Assembly (NCBI GenBank): GCA_007827375.1
Contig: VISH01000002.1
Span: forward strand, 2,691,001 to 2,755,000
Length of the DNA: 64,000 nt
Direction of reading: 5' to 3'
From: Alteromonadaceae bacterium 2753L.S.0a.02
GTDB lineage: Bacteria > Pseudomonadota > Gammaproteobacteria > Pseudomonadales > Cellvibrionaceae
Under the pieces are notes generated by a model, which saw nothing but the letters and a program-made list of their open reading frames with translations, did no database searches and was not told the origin of the DNA. The translations under genes and the position numbers were made by a program. The stretch's first letter is position 1, and each line of letters opens with the position of its first letter. Positions 53,284 through 62,350 of the stretch are shown here, piece by piece.

Positions 53284-55641
53284 TTACTTGTTTCCGAAAT
53301 CCGCTTGATCAAATAGTTGTTGTTCCAGTTCTTGCAGGGCATTTTCGTAATTGGCTTTGCCACCAAATACATTGTTAATAATTTCTACTGGGGTGCCCAT
53401 ATTGTCGAAGGGGTTGAGTTTTAGTACCTTTGGGCTTTCAATGGAGGTAATGCCTTCATCAGCGTATTTCTCCAACAGGGCTTCGAGCACCGCGCGGGCT
53501 TGCTCGCCATACTTGGTGAAATAATTGCGTTTTTTAACGTTATTAGCGCGTTCTTGGCGGGTAAGTGGCGGTTGGTCGAAGGCGATATGGCAGATTAAAT
53601 CAAAATCACCGTAGTCTTTACCGACGATTTTGGCGAGGTTTTCCAGTTCTATGCCGTATTCGGCCAACTCGTCAATAATGGCTTGCTTCTTTTTGGTGGT
53701 GTTCCACTTTTGCAGAAACTCATCTAACGAGGCATATTCTTTACGAATGTTTTTGCGGCTGTAGTCACGATAGGATTCGGTAACCATCTGGCCGTCTTCC
53801 CCCAGAAACTCGACGCGCTCCGAGAGAATGCTTACTTCCACGCCGCTGACGACTACTTTTTTAACCGTTTCGCTTCCGTCCTCTTCATCGCTGCCCTCTT
53901 CATCTTCGGTGGGCTCTGGATCTGGTGGTACTGGGTCGTCGTCGTCATCGGGTTCGTAAATAACCACCGGGTCGCCATCGAAATCCGGGTCTTTAAAGAG
54001 TTCGGTGGCTTTTTTGAAGTCCATAATGGTGAAGAAGTATTTGTTGTACTCTTCCTCAATACGTGTACCACGACCCACAATCTGTTTGAAGGTGGTCATG
54101 GAATTGATGGTTTTATCCAGCACAATGAGCTTGCAGGTTTTGGCATCGACTCCGGTGGTAAGCAGTTCTGAGGTGGTGGCAATAACCGGGTATTTGCTAT
54201 CGGAATCGATAAAGTTATCCAGCTCGGCTTTGCCTTCCAGGCTGTCGCCGGTAATGCGCATTACGTATTTGCTGTTTTCCAGGGCCAAGGGGCCTGCGGC
54301 ATTGACAATGGCTTTGCGCATACGTTCGGCGTGGTCGATATCTTCACAGAAGATAATGGTTTTAGAATAAGGATCGGTGGCATTGAGTAGTTTCATCACG
54401 CGCTTGGCCACCAGCTTGGTACGCTGGTTGAGCACCAATATGCGATCCATATCCGCCTGGTTGTATTCTCGCTGCTCTATGTCATTGCCCAGGTCATCCT
54501 TCATGCCTGGCGGTGGCGTCCAACCGTGAATATCTTTGTCTATATCAATACGCACCACTTTGTAGGGCGCAAGAAAGCCATCCTGTATGCCCTGCTTCAG
54601 GGTGTAGGTGTAAACGGGCTCGCCGAAGTAAGTGATGTTAGAGGCGTATTCGGTTTCTTTGGGTGTGGCTGTTAAGCCGAGTTGGATAGCACTGTCGAAA
54701 TATTCGAGAATTTCCCGCCAGGCGGAATCGTCTTTAGCGCTGCCGCGATGGCACTCGTCGATTACGATGAGATCGAAGAAGTCGGATGTGACGTTTTTAA
54801 AGATTTTGTCTTCTTCATCCGGGCCTGTCATGGCCTGATATAAACCCAGGTATATTTCGTATGAGGGGTCGATTTTGCGGTTTTTGATTTTGGTCATGAC
54901 TGGACCAAAGGGCTTGAAGTCATTGGTTAGGGTTTGATCGGCCAGAATGTTGCGATCCACCAAAAACAAAATACGCTTGGCCTTCTTGGCTTTCCACAAC
55001 CGATAAATAATCTGGAATGTGGTGTAGGTTTTACCTGTACCCGTAGCCATAACGAGCAAGAGACGTTTCTGGCCCTTAGCCACCCGTTCTACTACGCGGT
55101 TAATGGCCTCTGCCTGGTAATAACGGGGCTCTTTGCCGCTGCCGTCGTCGTGGTAAGGTTCTTCGACCAGCTCTTCTTCATCGTCTTCAATCCCTCTAAA
55201 GGTTTTATAACGCACCCAGAGTTCATCTGGCGATGGGAAGCTTTCCAGGGGGAATTCGGTTTCTATCTCTTCACCGGGGCGCGGTACTTTGTTGTGTGAG
55301 GAAAAAGCATCGCCGTTGGAGCTAAAGGTGCTGGGGACTTCGAGAATATCAGCGTAGCCTAACGCTTGCTGCATACCTGCACTAACGGTGTGATTGTTGT
55401 CTTTGGCTTCGACAACCGCAATGGGTACGCCTTTTTCCCGTTGCAGCACATAGTCGGCAAATTTCTTTTTCTTTTTATTGCGTGAAGACAAATTGCCACG
55501 CACCACGACCGGGCCAGGAGTAAGGGTAACTTCGCGGCGGATTTGCGTCATTTCATCCCAGCCTGCATTGCGTATGGCTGGGGTGATAAATTTGGCTTTG
55601 ATATCCGCTTCGCTGAGTTCTTTTTTTTCTTTTTTGTCCAT
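53284..55641 (-). CDS. hsdR: Type I restriction endonuclease subunit, EcoAI-like
   Basis: ATP-driven translocase and nuclease of the type I system. The PD-(D/E)xK-type nuclease domain is N-terminal (ADYVLQREKGVPIAVVEAKD near residue 75). Superfamily 2 helicase motifs follow: Walker A MATGTGKTYTTFQ near 200, DECHRGSAKD near 295, LGLTATP soon after, and QIVGRGTR. A very acidic segment (about 565-600, DDDDPVPPDPEPTEDEEGSDEEDG) precedes the C-terminal HsdM-binding region. The length of 785 residues fits the EcoAI (type IB) group. It is the first hsd gene, and the whole set looks intact except for the fourth gene. Confidence 0.96.
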   Translation of the reverse strand: MDKKEKKELSEADIKAKFITPAIRNAGWDEMTQIRREVTLTPGPVVVRGNLSSRNKKKKKFADYVLQREKGVPIAVVEAKDNNHTVSAGMQQALGYADILEVPSTFSSNGDAFSSHNKVPRPGEEIETEFPLESFPSPDELWVRYKTFRGIEDDEEELVEEPYHDDGSGKEPRYYQAEAINRVVERVAKGQKRLLLVMATGTGKTYTTFQIIYRLWKAKKAKRILFLVDRNILADQTLTNDFKPFGPVMTKIKNRKIDPSYEIYLGLYQAMTGPDEEDKIFKNVTSDFFDLIVIDECHRGSAKDDSAWREILEYFDSAIQLGLTATPKETEYASNITYFGEPVYTYTLKQGIQDGFLAPYKVVRIDIDKDIHGWTPPPGMKDDLGNDIEQREYNQADMDRILVLNQRTKLVAKRVMKLLNATDPYSKTIIFCEDIDHAERMRKAIVNAAGPLALENSKYVMRITGDSLEGKAELDNFIDSDSKYPVIATTSELLTTGVDAKTCKLIVLDKTINSMTTFKQIVGRGTRIEEEYNKYFFTIMDFKKATELFKDPDFDGDPVVIYEPDDDDDPVPPDPEPTEDEEGSDEEDGSETVKKVVVSGVEVSILSERVEFLGEDGQMVTESYRDYSRKNIRKEYASLDEFLQKWNTTKKKQAIIDELAEYGIELENLAKIVGKDYGDFDLICHIAFDQPPLTRQERANNVKKRNYFTKYGEQARAVLEALLEKYADEGITSIESPKVLKLNPFDNMGTPVEIINNVFGGKANYENALQELEQQLFDQADFGNK

Positions 55642-55750
55642 ACATTTAGCCAGCTAAGATGGAGCGTTAATTGTATTGCAACATGGGGGACTTGCTTTTT
55701 CTACTTATAGATCTCGATTAGCTGTCGTGAGACGCTTGGGTCAGCTTGAA

Positions 55751-55828
55751 TCATTTGGCTTCCTTCTGTTTTGCTTGTTCGATCCACTTCTCCATATCTG
55801 CCCGCTTAAACCGCCAGCTACTCCCAAG
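55751..55828 (-). pseudogene. 3' remnant of an excisionase-like HTH gene
   Basis: The minus-strand frame right after the mrr stop reads LGSSWRFKRADMEKWIEQ and ends AKQKEAK, the typical C-terminus of MerR/excisionase-type HTH proteins (HTH_17). The N-terminal helices are missing because mrr begins immediately to its 5' side. Such small HTH genes often precede type I restriction operons. Mrr therefore seems to have been joined in by an event that deleted most of this gene. Confidence 0.65.
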
Positions 55829-55831
55829 CTA

Positions 55832-56746
55832 TTAATCTTCGTTAAAAAAATCCGTATCAATCGCTTTAATTTCATAGGTTTCCTTCACCGATACCCCAAG
55901 ATTGTGTTTGATCATAAGCGCTGCGAGCTTAACGCCATCAATTAAAATAATTTTTTTCTGAATCATGCCCACGTACTCCAACGCACCCTTGCTGAATTTG
56001 GAGGTGGTGATAAATACCCCTTTATGAGCACGCTGCATATCCAAAGCCCCAGAGAAGGCTTGAATGGCTTCGCGACCAACGGTGTTGTCTTTGTAGCGTT
56101 TCGCTTGCAGGTAGATGGTTTCCAAGCCCAGCGGATCTTCATTTATTAAACCATCGATACCACCATCGGCCGAGTATTGGGTAGCCCTACCCGATTCTTC
56201 ACTCCAACCACCGTACCCCATCGCTAACATCAGTTTTACAACCAGCTCTTCGAAGAACTGCGGGGTTACTTTAAGCACGGTATCTAACACTTCTGTGGCC
56301 AATTCCGCATTGAACTGGCGGTAGGCTTGGTCCATGGCTTCTGTGGGTGTTTCTCTTGCGGTATCACTCACTGTGGCGCTAGATACGTCGTTACCCTGGC
56401 TGCTTGAATAGCTCATGTACTCCAGAAATTCCGGAAATTGTTTCAGGTACTCGTTATCCACTAGCGGCGGGTTCTGCTGAAGTACATTGGCACCACGCTC
56501 GGTAATGCGCATAAACCCGTGTTCCGGGGTTTCGATTAAACCCGCTTTTTTTAAGTAGGTGCGTGCCCAGCCAACGCGGTTATTAAATATGGCTTGCTTA
56601 CCACTGGGGAGCAGTTGGCTGCGCTCTTCTTCTGTTAGGTTTAAGGTATCAGCAAGCATTTGCACCAGGTCTCGGGTGCGGCGTGCCTGGCCATCGCCAA
56701 GGGCCCGAAGCAGAGGGTGCATTAAAGATTGATAGACTGGAATCAC
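55832..56746 (-). CDS. mrr: Mrr-type restriction endonuclease
   Basis: Type IV enzyme that cuts modified DNA. The N-terminal winged helix (IPVYQSLMHPLLRALGDGQARRTRDLVQ) binds DNA. The C-terminal PD-(D/E)xK domain contains SADGGIDGLI and the QAKRY catalytic lysine motif, separated as in Mrr. The GTG at 56746 is preferred because known Mrr proteins begin at this point (VIPVY); a longer frame begins at 56788. About 304 residues. It lies on the same strand as hsdRMS, 190 bases upstream, and may share their promoter. Confidence 0.92.
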   Translation of the reverse strand: MIPVYQSLMHPLLRALGDGQARRTRDLVQMLADTLNLTEEERSQLLPSGKQAIFNNRVGWARTYLKKAGLIETPEHGFMRITERGANVLQQNPPLVDNEYLKQFPEFLEYMSYSSSQGNDVSSATVSDTARETPTEAMDQAYRQFNAELATEVLDTVLKVTPQFFEELVVKLMLAMGYGGWSEESGRATQYSADGGIDGLINEDPLGLETIYLQAKRYKDNTVGREAIQAFSGALDMQRAHKGVFITTSKFSKGALEYVGMIQKKIILIDGVKLAALMIKHNLGVSVKETYEIKAIDTDFFNED

Positions 56747-57089
56747 GGCGCTTCTCTGTTTGTTGTTATTCCGTAAACAATATGCCAAAAACTGCTCTTT
56801 CTCAAGGCGAAAACTTTTGATAAATCAATGGATTAGCGCTTTAGCAGGATCTCTCTAGGTTAACACGCCTGACAGTTGATATACACGCCAAACCTGTAAT
56901 TCATTAATAAAACTAAGAAAGCTCTGAAATCTGAATGCTGGGTAGTCCGTGATAAAGGAATGCCGCGCTTGCATCGTATACACTTTTGCAATGGCGAAAA
57001 TCGCATCGCCATCCCTGTATCCAGTTTTACAGATAGCTAGAATGGCGTCTTTGGAAGAATATGAATAATTTAAAGCCAGGACAATAACC
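56747..57089. other. Divergent promoter region between mrr and a lipoprotein gene
   Basis: No supported gene; a 167-codon minus-strand frame here is antisense to the lipoprotein gene. The region should hold the promoters of the defence operon and of the gene at 57090. Confidence 0.45.
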
Positions 57090-57569
57090 ATGCAGCGACA
57101 CCTTGCGATACAACTTTGCTGTACTCTGCTTATTATCAGCGCCTGTTCGGCCGATTCCGGCACGGTATCGTCGCTGAAACCTGCAGCTGCCGTATCATGC
57201 GAAATCCCCGAAAATGCATTTTCCAATCTTCCCACAGAGGCTCTGGTGGGTTCTGATCTAGCGCCGATGAGCAATTTCAAACCAAAATCGGGAACAGCAG
57301 AATTAAACGCAACGTACCGCTTGGAAATGGGCGGTGCGATAATTTCGGTTGCGAGCATACAAGTTAAAGAAACGCTTCAGCTGGATCGTAAGTACGCAGA
57401 GCCTGGAATGCCCCCAGAGGGAAAAATCTATGATTCGACGTGCTTAAACGGAAATAAATTATTTAGCAAGAATTTACGAGCAATAATTACCGATGACGGA
57501 TTGCTCTGGTTAGAGCTGGATATCCAAAGTAATTTTATTCCAGCCGATTATTGGCTGTTTCTTCAATAG
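57090..57569 (+). CDS. Hypothetical lipoprotein
   Basis: A 159-residue protein with lipoprotein signal IISAC (Cys19). The mature part has a cysteine pair (VSCEIP and DSTCLNG) and a beta-rich pattern (GGAIISVASIQVKETLQL, LLWLELDIQSNFIPADYWLFL). No family is recognised. It begins a same-strand run of small genes: a truncated peptidoglycan-binding frame and a three-helix membrane protein. Confidence 0.75.
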   Translation: MQRHLAIQLCCTLLIISACSADSGTVSSLKPAAAVSCEIPENAFSNLPTEALVGSDLAPMSNFKPKSGTAELNATYRLEMGGAIISVASIQVKETLQLDRKYAEPGMPPEGKIYDSTCLNGNKLFSKNLRAIITDDGLLWLELDIQSNFIPADYWLFLQ

Positions 57570-57590
57570 ACCATCACAAAGGATCATAGA

Positions 57591-57737
57591 ATGACACTTT
57601 CAGTATTACGACAAGCAAGCCATGGCGATGCGGTTAAAAAGCTTCAACAATTATTGAATAAAACAGCTACCCCCAGCCCATTTCTACCTTGTATGTTGAA
57701 TCTCGCATGGATGAAATTATGCGAACCTGTTAGGTAA
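57591..57737 (+). pseudogene. Truncated peptidoglycan-binding-domain gene
   Basis: A 48-codon frame with AAAGGATC about seven bases before its ATG. The start SVLRQASHGDAVKKLQQLLN is the classic beginning of a PG_binding_1 domain. After TATPSPFLP the sense is lost, while the next frame continues VESRMDEIMR, so a frameshift near 57690 followed by decay is likely. It lies 21 bases after the lipoprotein gene. Confidence 0.6.
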
Positions 57738-57808
57738 AAACAGTCAATAGGTTTTCACTTCTAAGATCCACCCGGGCTTTATATTTCGGCCACTGTTGGT
57801 TTCGTGAG

Positions 57809-58225
57809 ATGATTAAAGCACTGTCACTACTCTTCTTCTTAATTTTTGCACTCTGTTCACTCGCTTGGTTTTTATTGAGCCTGGGGTTAACGCTGAATCA
57901 AATGGCTAATAGCGCTCCCGTCGTTGGTATCGATAAAGGAAGTTATTATCTTTTTGGTGGCGCGGTAGCACTTGGAGCCTTACTGGTGGATGGAGTTTAT
58001 ACCAGCCTTTTGCACAAAGACCTGCCTCCCCAATTACGAAAATTACTTACCAGAATCATAATATTGGGCTTAGTCCTCATTTTCGTTTTACCACAAGTTC
58101 TGCATTTCGGGTTCAAGTCATACCTTGATAAGAGAGGTTACAGCTACTGCGAATTTAATTCTCAGCAGTGGTTGCATGTGGATTCGTTGGAGTATCGAAA
58201 TGATGGTAAATGCGGAGAAAGCTGA
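57809..58225 (+). CDS. Small three-helix membrane protein
   Basis: 138 residues with three hydrophobic segments (about 4-28, 48-66 and 82-104) and a hydrophilic C-terminal tail carrying two cysteines (YSYCEF and DGKCGES). The layout resembles DUF1240-type inner-membrane proteins, several of which act as immunity proteins, but the resemblance is weak. The C-terminus is probably periplasmic. Confidence 0.6.
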   Translation: MIKALSLLFFLIFALCSLAWFLLSLGLTLNQMANSAPVVGIDKGSYYLFGGAVALGALLVDGVYTSLLHKDLPPQLRKLLTRIIILGLVLIFVLPQVLHFGFKSYLDKRGYSYCEFNSQQWLHVDSLEYRNDGKCGES

Positions 58226-58458
58226 GGTGTTTTTAATTGAATGTAGCGACTGGAGATAAAACTCTAGTTGCTTTTTTATAAAACAATTAGAAAGATCTAG
58301 GGCTGTTCGTGTTGGATCGTTGATCTTGAACCGGCATCGAGCAAGATGGGCATGATTCATTTTTGTATTTATATGAGAGCTCGGCCTTACCCAACCTAGG
58401 ATCTCTCTGCGACAAGTTATCTGCGGCCAGCCTTGCTGCCGCTCTTGGCGTAAGTTCA

Positions 58459-59013
58459 CTAGAGGGCATTAGGGTCTTCCTCCTGCGGCATGTTCTCCCA
58501 GATACAAACTGTACCCAATAAATTGTGCTCGACATTCACACGGCTTAAACGGTTGTTAAGGTCGCATTGCATGTTTTTCATTTCACTCACAAACGCGTCA
58601 TCACCTTTGGACATTTTACTCTGCACCCAAACATTAACTTCCGCACCATTAATCAACGCTACAACATCCGTTTTAGCGATAAATTGCTCCATCGCCTTGA
58701 GTTGAAGCTCCTTCGCAAATTTAGGCAAGGAAAAATAGCCCTGCTCATCGGTAGTGAACTCTTGCTCGACTGTATCGCTTTGACCATTCCATTGTAGCTT
58801 CCTAAAAATCTTGGTACTTGCCAGTGGCTCACTACCGCGCAGCAGCCTTCCTTCTAGCTGAGGGCTGATAACATATATTTTTGGAGGCGGATTTTTTAGG
58901 AACATGGTTTTCTCCGAATTTGATACGGGGTTGGCATCTCGACAAGCAACCAACAAGAGAACGAGGACGGCGAAGGAAGTATGGATTCGTAATTTACTGG
59001 TCATATTGGGCAC
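58459..59013 (-). CDS. DUF6795-like lipoprotein
   Basis: A 184-residue lipoprotein with signal LLLVAC (Cys24). The mature domain (ISPQLEGRLLRGSEPLASTKIFRKLQWN, FTTDEQGYFSLPKF) matches the small beta-sandwich pattern of DUF6795, similar to carboxypeptidase-regulatory domains. A conserved Cys pair (MQCDLN and TVCIWEN) lies in the C-terminal half. It is convergent with the three-helix membrane protein gene. Function unknown. Confidence 0.7.
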   Translation of the reverse strand: MPNMTSKLRIHTSFAVLVLLLVACRDANPVSNSEKTMFLKNPPPKIYVISPQLEGRLLRGSEPLASTKIFRKLQWNGQSDTVEQEFTTDEQGYFSLPKFAKELQLKAMEQFIAKTDVVALINGAEVNVWVQSKMSKGDDAFVSEMKNMQCDLNNRLSRVNVEHNLLGTVCIWENMPQEEDPNAL

Positions 59014-59429
59014 TGGCTAAACCGCGCAAACCTACGGAAGCGTTGAACTTAATTGTTTTTTTACTTTGTTTATATAGCGGTAATACCGTGTGGGACAATA
59101 GGTTAAGTGACGTTTGTGGGCAAGCAGTAGGTAACTATGATTAAAATCGGCAGCTGTATGCCCACATAAAACTCCGGAAAAAACCGGAGCCTGAGCCGGC
59201 CTTCACACTTGGCACTGGCGTACTCATGTTTTCGCATCCTATGCCATTTCTTACGGCAAAAAAGTGGGATACCTCAAAAACCTACCTGGAATGTGATGTC
59301 TAACGGCGAAATACCAACGTCAACAACTGTTGCTTAGCCCGTTAAAGCTTTCAATATGAAGGGTAGGCAGTTGCTCGTACCGGGCATACACCTGATCCCA
59401 ATATCGCTTTTACAGCGATGAGCAACAGG
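59014..59429. other. Intergenic region with a minus-strand terminator
   Basis: No supported gene. The only clear structure is the hairpin at 59172-59189. A plus-strand frame at 58881-59144 is antisense to the DUF6795-like gene and is not supported. Confidence 0.45.
59166..59189 (-). terminator. Intrinsic terminator, probably of the gene at 59430
   Basis: The perfect 6-bp stem CTCCGG/CCGGAG (59172-59177 with 59184-59189) is followed on the minus strand by TTTTAT. The nearest upstream minus-strand gene ends 240 bases away. Confidence 0.65.
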
Positions 59430-59636
59430 TCAAGCGTCGCTAACGACCTCATGTGATATGCGCATCACCACTCCGCTCTGGCCAAGCTGTTTTTGCAATT
59501 CCATAAAGTCTAAAAATGCTGACAAGGCTCTTACCTCGCCGTCATCAAGTTGTTCTATTCGCTGCCGGGTGGCATACATGAGCTCATCAACGCTCGGTAA
59601 GTTGCCTTTGCCTTCCGCTCCCCTAGAACCAAACAT
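59430..59636 (-). CDS. Hypothetical small protein
   Basis: 68 residues from the ATG at 59636, chosen for AAGGAG eight bases upstream. Mostly helical with a Lys/Gly-rich start (FGSRGAEGKGNLPSVDEL) and a central helix (YATRQRIEQLDDGEVRALSAFLDFMELQKQLGQ). No signal peptide or known domain. Divergent from the KAS III-like gene. Confidence 0.55.
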   Translation of the reverse strand: MFGSRGAEGKGNLPSVDELMYATRQRIEQLDDGEVRALSAFLDFMELQKQLGQSGVVMRISHEVVSDA

Positions 59637-60029
59637 GCTTAATCTCCTTAAAAACAGCACTGTATTACTAGCACCGGATGTAATAAAGACAATATTAGTA
59701 ATTTAAGCGCCAAAAGCTGTTAAATCTGCTTTAAATGAACATAAAGCGTCTAATTTTAATGATCGGTAGCACTATTGGCACTGGTTAATTGTCCAATATT
59801 GGGCACCAAATCTGTGTATTCTTGTTGAATCGTATGTCACAGCTGGGATTGTATAAACTGAGATTTCTTAATTCTCTACAAATATCCACATTTGGACAGT
59901 GTTTAAAATTGCGCATCCAATATCGGACGGAAAAAGGCAAAAAATTGTACTTATAGTATTAGTTTCATTTTTCCACGGGTGTTAAAGCGTAATTAGAATA
60001 TATGGCACCAAATAACGTGGAGAATAAAC
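59637..60029. other. Promoter region of the KAS III-like operon
   Basis: 393 bases without a gene between two divergent start codons. It contains three related dyads (59792-59803, 59885-59896, 59916-59927) and an AT-rich stretch (59940-59975) where the promoter of the KAS III-like gene is expected. Confidence 0.55.
59792..59927. promoter_or_regulatory. Three related 12-bp dyad sites (TCCA-N4-TGGA type)
   Basis: TCCAATATTGGG (59792-59803), TCCACATTTGGA (59885-59896) and TCCAATATCGGA (59916-59927). The last two start 31 bases apart, about three helical turns. The first lies in a longer near-palindrome, TGTCCAATATTGGGCA. The spacing and symmetry fit a dimeric regulator, plausibly the Fis-type protein encoded downstream. 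Confidence 0.55.
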
Positions 60030-61025
60030 ATGATCAACCAACCTTGCACTTCAAAAATCGTAGGCGCTGGCGCTTTTGTTCCAGAACAAACCGTAACTTC
60101 AGATGAATTGATGACAGAACTTAAGATCGACCAAATTGGCATTCCAACCGCTTTTTTTGAGCGGTCTACCGGTATCGTTGAGAGGCGTTGGTCGGATGAG
60201 CCCTGCACAAATATGGCGATAAAGGCTTCACAATCGGCTCTTGTTGATGCGAACATAGACCCCGTTGATATCGATGCCGTAATATATTGCGGTATCCACC
60301 CTGTGCGATCAGAGCCGGCTACATCCCATGAGGTGCAACGCGCGATTGGCGCCAGAAACGCTACTTCGTTTGATATTTCCAACGCCTGTATGGGACTGCT
60401 TAACGGGCTGTCGTTGGCGGACTGCTACATCAGTGCTGGCGCGGCCAGTAACATATTGGTTTGTGCCGGGGAGCAACCTTCGCTCGTGTCGCTGGATGTT
60501 ATGCGGCAACTCAAAAAGTCGCTCTCGAGAGAAAACTTCCGTAGATTGATGGGAGCTTTCACGGTGGGTGACGGAGGTGGCGCATTCGTTGTGAGCCGCG
60601 AGGGTTACGGCCCACAATTCAGAAAGATGCAGTTTCGCTCTTATGCCGAGCTCTCTGATCAGTGCTATGTCACCACTGGTGAGGACTTTATTGAATTTGA
60701 GATGCAAATGGAGGCAATCAGTAAGGCCATGGTCGCGGCGCATCAGGAGATGATCGCAACTACCTATTCCGGCCTCGCCTGGACGCCAAATGATATATCG
60801 ACATTATTCTGCCACCAGGTAGGCGCAAGGCCCCACAGGCGTATGGTGGAGATGTCTGGGGTGAACAAAAACAAAGCACCTATCACTTATGAGAGATTTG
60901 GAAATTTAACTAGTGTAACTTTTGCTATAAACTATGTCGCTAATAAGCCTTCAAGGGGCGACAAGTTATTATTTTGTGGTGCGGGTAGCGGCCTTTCGGT
61001 TTGTCAAATTGGACTTGAGTTTTGA
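60030..61025 (+). CDS. KAS III-like (3-oxoacyl-ACP synthase III family) enzyme
   Basis: Thiolase-fold condensing enzyme of the FabH family. The catalytic triad is present: Cys120 in ISNACMGLL, His262 in LFCHQVGAR, and Asn292 in RFGNLTSV. The N-terminal Glu in IVERRW and GDGGGAFVV are also typical. The HQVGAR loop and the lack of a canonical AN.R sequence indicate a specialised branch rather than housekeeping FabH, so it probably joins acyl chains to make a small molecule. The stop codon overlaps the start of the membrane regulator gene (TTGA), so the two are translationally coupled. GGAG precedes the ATG. Confidence 0.92.
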   Translation: MINQPCTSKIVGAGAFVPEQTVTSDELMTELKIDQIGIPTAFFERSTGIVERRWSDEPCTNMAIKASQSALVDANIDPVDIDAVIYCGIHPVRSEPATSHEVQRAIGARNATSFDISNACMGLLNGLSLADCYISAGAASNILVCAGEQPSLVSLDVMRQLKKSLSRENFRRLMGAFTVGDGGGAFVVSREGYGPQFRKMQFRSYAELSDQCYVTTGEDFIEFEMQMEAISKAMVAAHQEMIATTYSGLAWTPNDISTLFCHQVGARPHRRMVEMSGVNKNKAPITYERFGNLTSVTFAINYVANKPSRGDKLLFCGAGSGLSVCQIGLEF

Positions 61026-61912
61026 ACTTTGTAATCGCAATCAGCATATTAGCTCTATCGCTTAAAATATTAACGCTTTTCAGTAAGTGGGGCTTGTTCG
61101 TTAAAGCCCCCAAGAGCGTTATCGTCTTCTTTGCCGCACTTTTAAGTATGAATGTGGTAGAGCTGATATCGTTTGAAACTGCGTCTCAGCCTTCTATGCT
61201 CGTTCTGAAGGCCTATTACATTTTCGCTGGCCTGGCGGCTTATTCAGCCCTTTACCACATCTTAGAATCATCAGCCCGACTCATAAGTCGGTCGCGGCTG
61301 TTGATGATGTCGGCCTTACTCATCTTCTCTGTCGCCGTGATTGCACCGAATGTTGGCATAAGTGGTGTAAAAAGCATCGGATATTCAATCACCCGGGTAC
61401 CTGGGCCGTATTATTGGGTAATCCAGGTTTTGCTCTTAAGCCCCATCCTCACGCTTTTGATCGTGCTTACGGCAAGAGCGTCGAATCCGCTACCCGCTTT
61501 CGCCTCGAGAACAACCCGAATTCAGATTATGGCCTTCGGGCCTCTGGCGATTGTGGGTGTGCTGATTATCTTCTTAATGGCGTTTAATGTGAAAATTAAC
61601 GGTGCTGTTGTTATTTCACTCACCGTTTGCCTGACCATTTGGGTACTGATTTACGCCACTAACACCTATAGCAGCTTTAGGCTGCTATCCTTGATCCCCT
61701 CAACCCCTGAAAATAAGGCCGCGCACGCGCTATTTGATTACCTCGCAGAACCACGATCTGGCTTTAACGAAGCGATACAGCAGCTTGAACGAATGCTGTT
61801 GAGTGAAGCGATGCAAATGACGAATGGCAACAAGACCAAGGCCGCCGAAATGCTGGGTTTAGCTCGTCCTACATTCCTTCGAAAGCTTTCTAAGCACGAT
61901 TTGTCTGGCTAG
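61022..61912 (+). CDS. Seven-helix membrane protein with C-terminal Fis-type HTH
   Basis: A 296-residue predicted one-component membrane regulator. Residues 1 to about 230 contain seven hydrophobic helices (near 3-22, 32-52, 58-80, 92-112, 124-148, 165-187 and 192-213), similar to sensor N-termini of some histidine kinases. Residues about 240-296 are a Fis-type DNA-binding domain (FNEAIQQLERMLLSEAMQMTNGNKTKAAEMLGLARPTFLRKL). No kinase or ATPase domain lies between, so the membrane sensor is tied directly to DNA binding. The start is TTG at 61022, overlapping the KAS III-like stop; the first internal ATG would remove a helix. A ligand made by its partner is the obvious hypothesis. Confidence 0.82.
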   Translation: MNFVIAISILALSLKILTLFSKWGLFVKAPKSVIVFFAALLSMNVVELISFETASQPSMLVLKAYYIFAGLAAYSALYHILESSARLISRSRLLMMSALLIFSVAVIAPNVGISGVKSIGYSITRVPGPYYWVIQVLLLSPILTLLIVLTARASNPLPAFASRTTRIQIMAFGPLAIVGVLIIFLMAFNVKINGAVVISLTVCLTIWVLIYATNTYSSFRLLSLIPSTPENKAAHALFDYLAEPRSGFNEAIQQLERMLLSEAMQMTNGNKTKAAEMLGLARPTFLRKLSKHDLSG

Positions 61913-62350
61913 CCAAAAGAAAGTTAACAAATGCATGAGCGAAGCCAGGTATTGGCTTCGTCGAATGTTTCTTAAGACTGCTTTTTGCTTGCACCCTTAA
62001 CTGTTTGATACATAAAGTATTTATATTCTAGAAATTACTTTAAGATTGCTTGGTCACTCAATCGTTAGATGGTGGGGCACCAAACCCTGTAACCAAAAAC
62101 AGCTAAGCCACCACTGTCGGCTTGGTAACCAGTCTCAAAGCTCCAATCCCCTCGCGCTGACAGCCCCCCTCACCATAGGGTTCCTTAAGATACACAATTC
62201 ACCCGCTCACGCTTAATAAACAGCCAACCCGCTGAATTTAAAGAAAAAACAATTCAGACTAGGATTTACCAAACGAATCTATTACAATTCGCAGCCCTTA
62301 GCCGAGGCGGCACTTAGAATGCTTTGTACCCGGCAGGAGAAAAGATTTTA
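61913..62350. other. Intergenic region with a hairpin, before the tRNA cluster
   Basis: An 8-bp perfect stem CGAAGCCA/TGGCTTCG (61940-61960) lies 28 bases after the regulator stop and probably ends the operon, although no T-run follows. The remainder shows no gene and should include the tRNA promoter. Confidence 0.5.
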
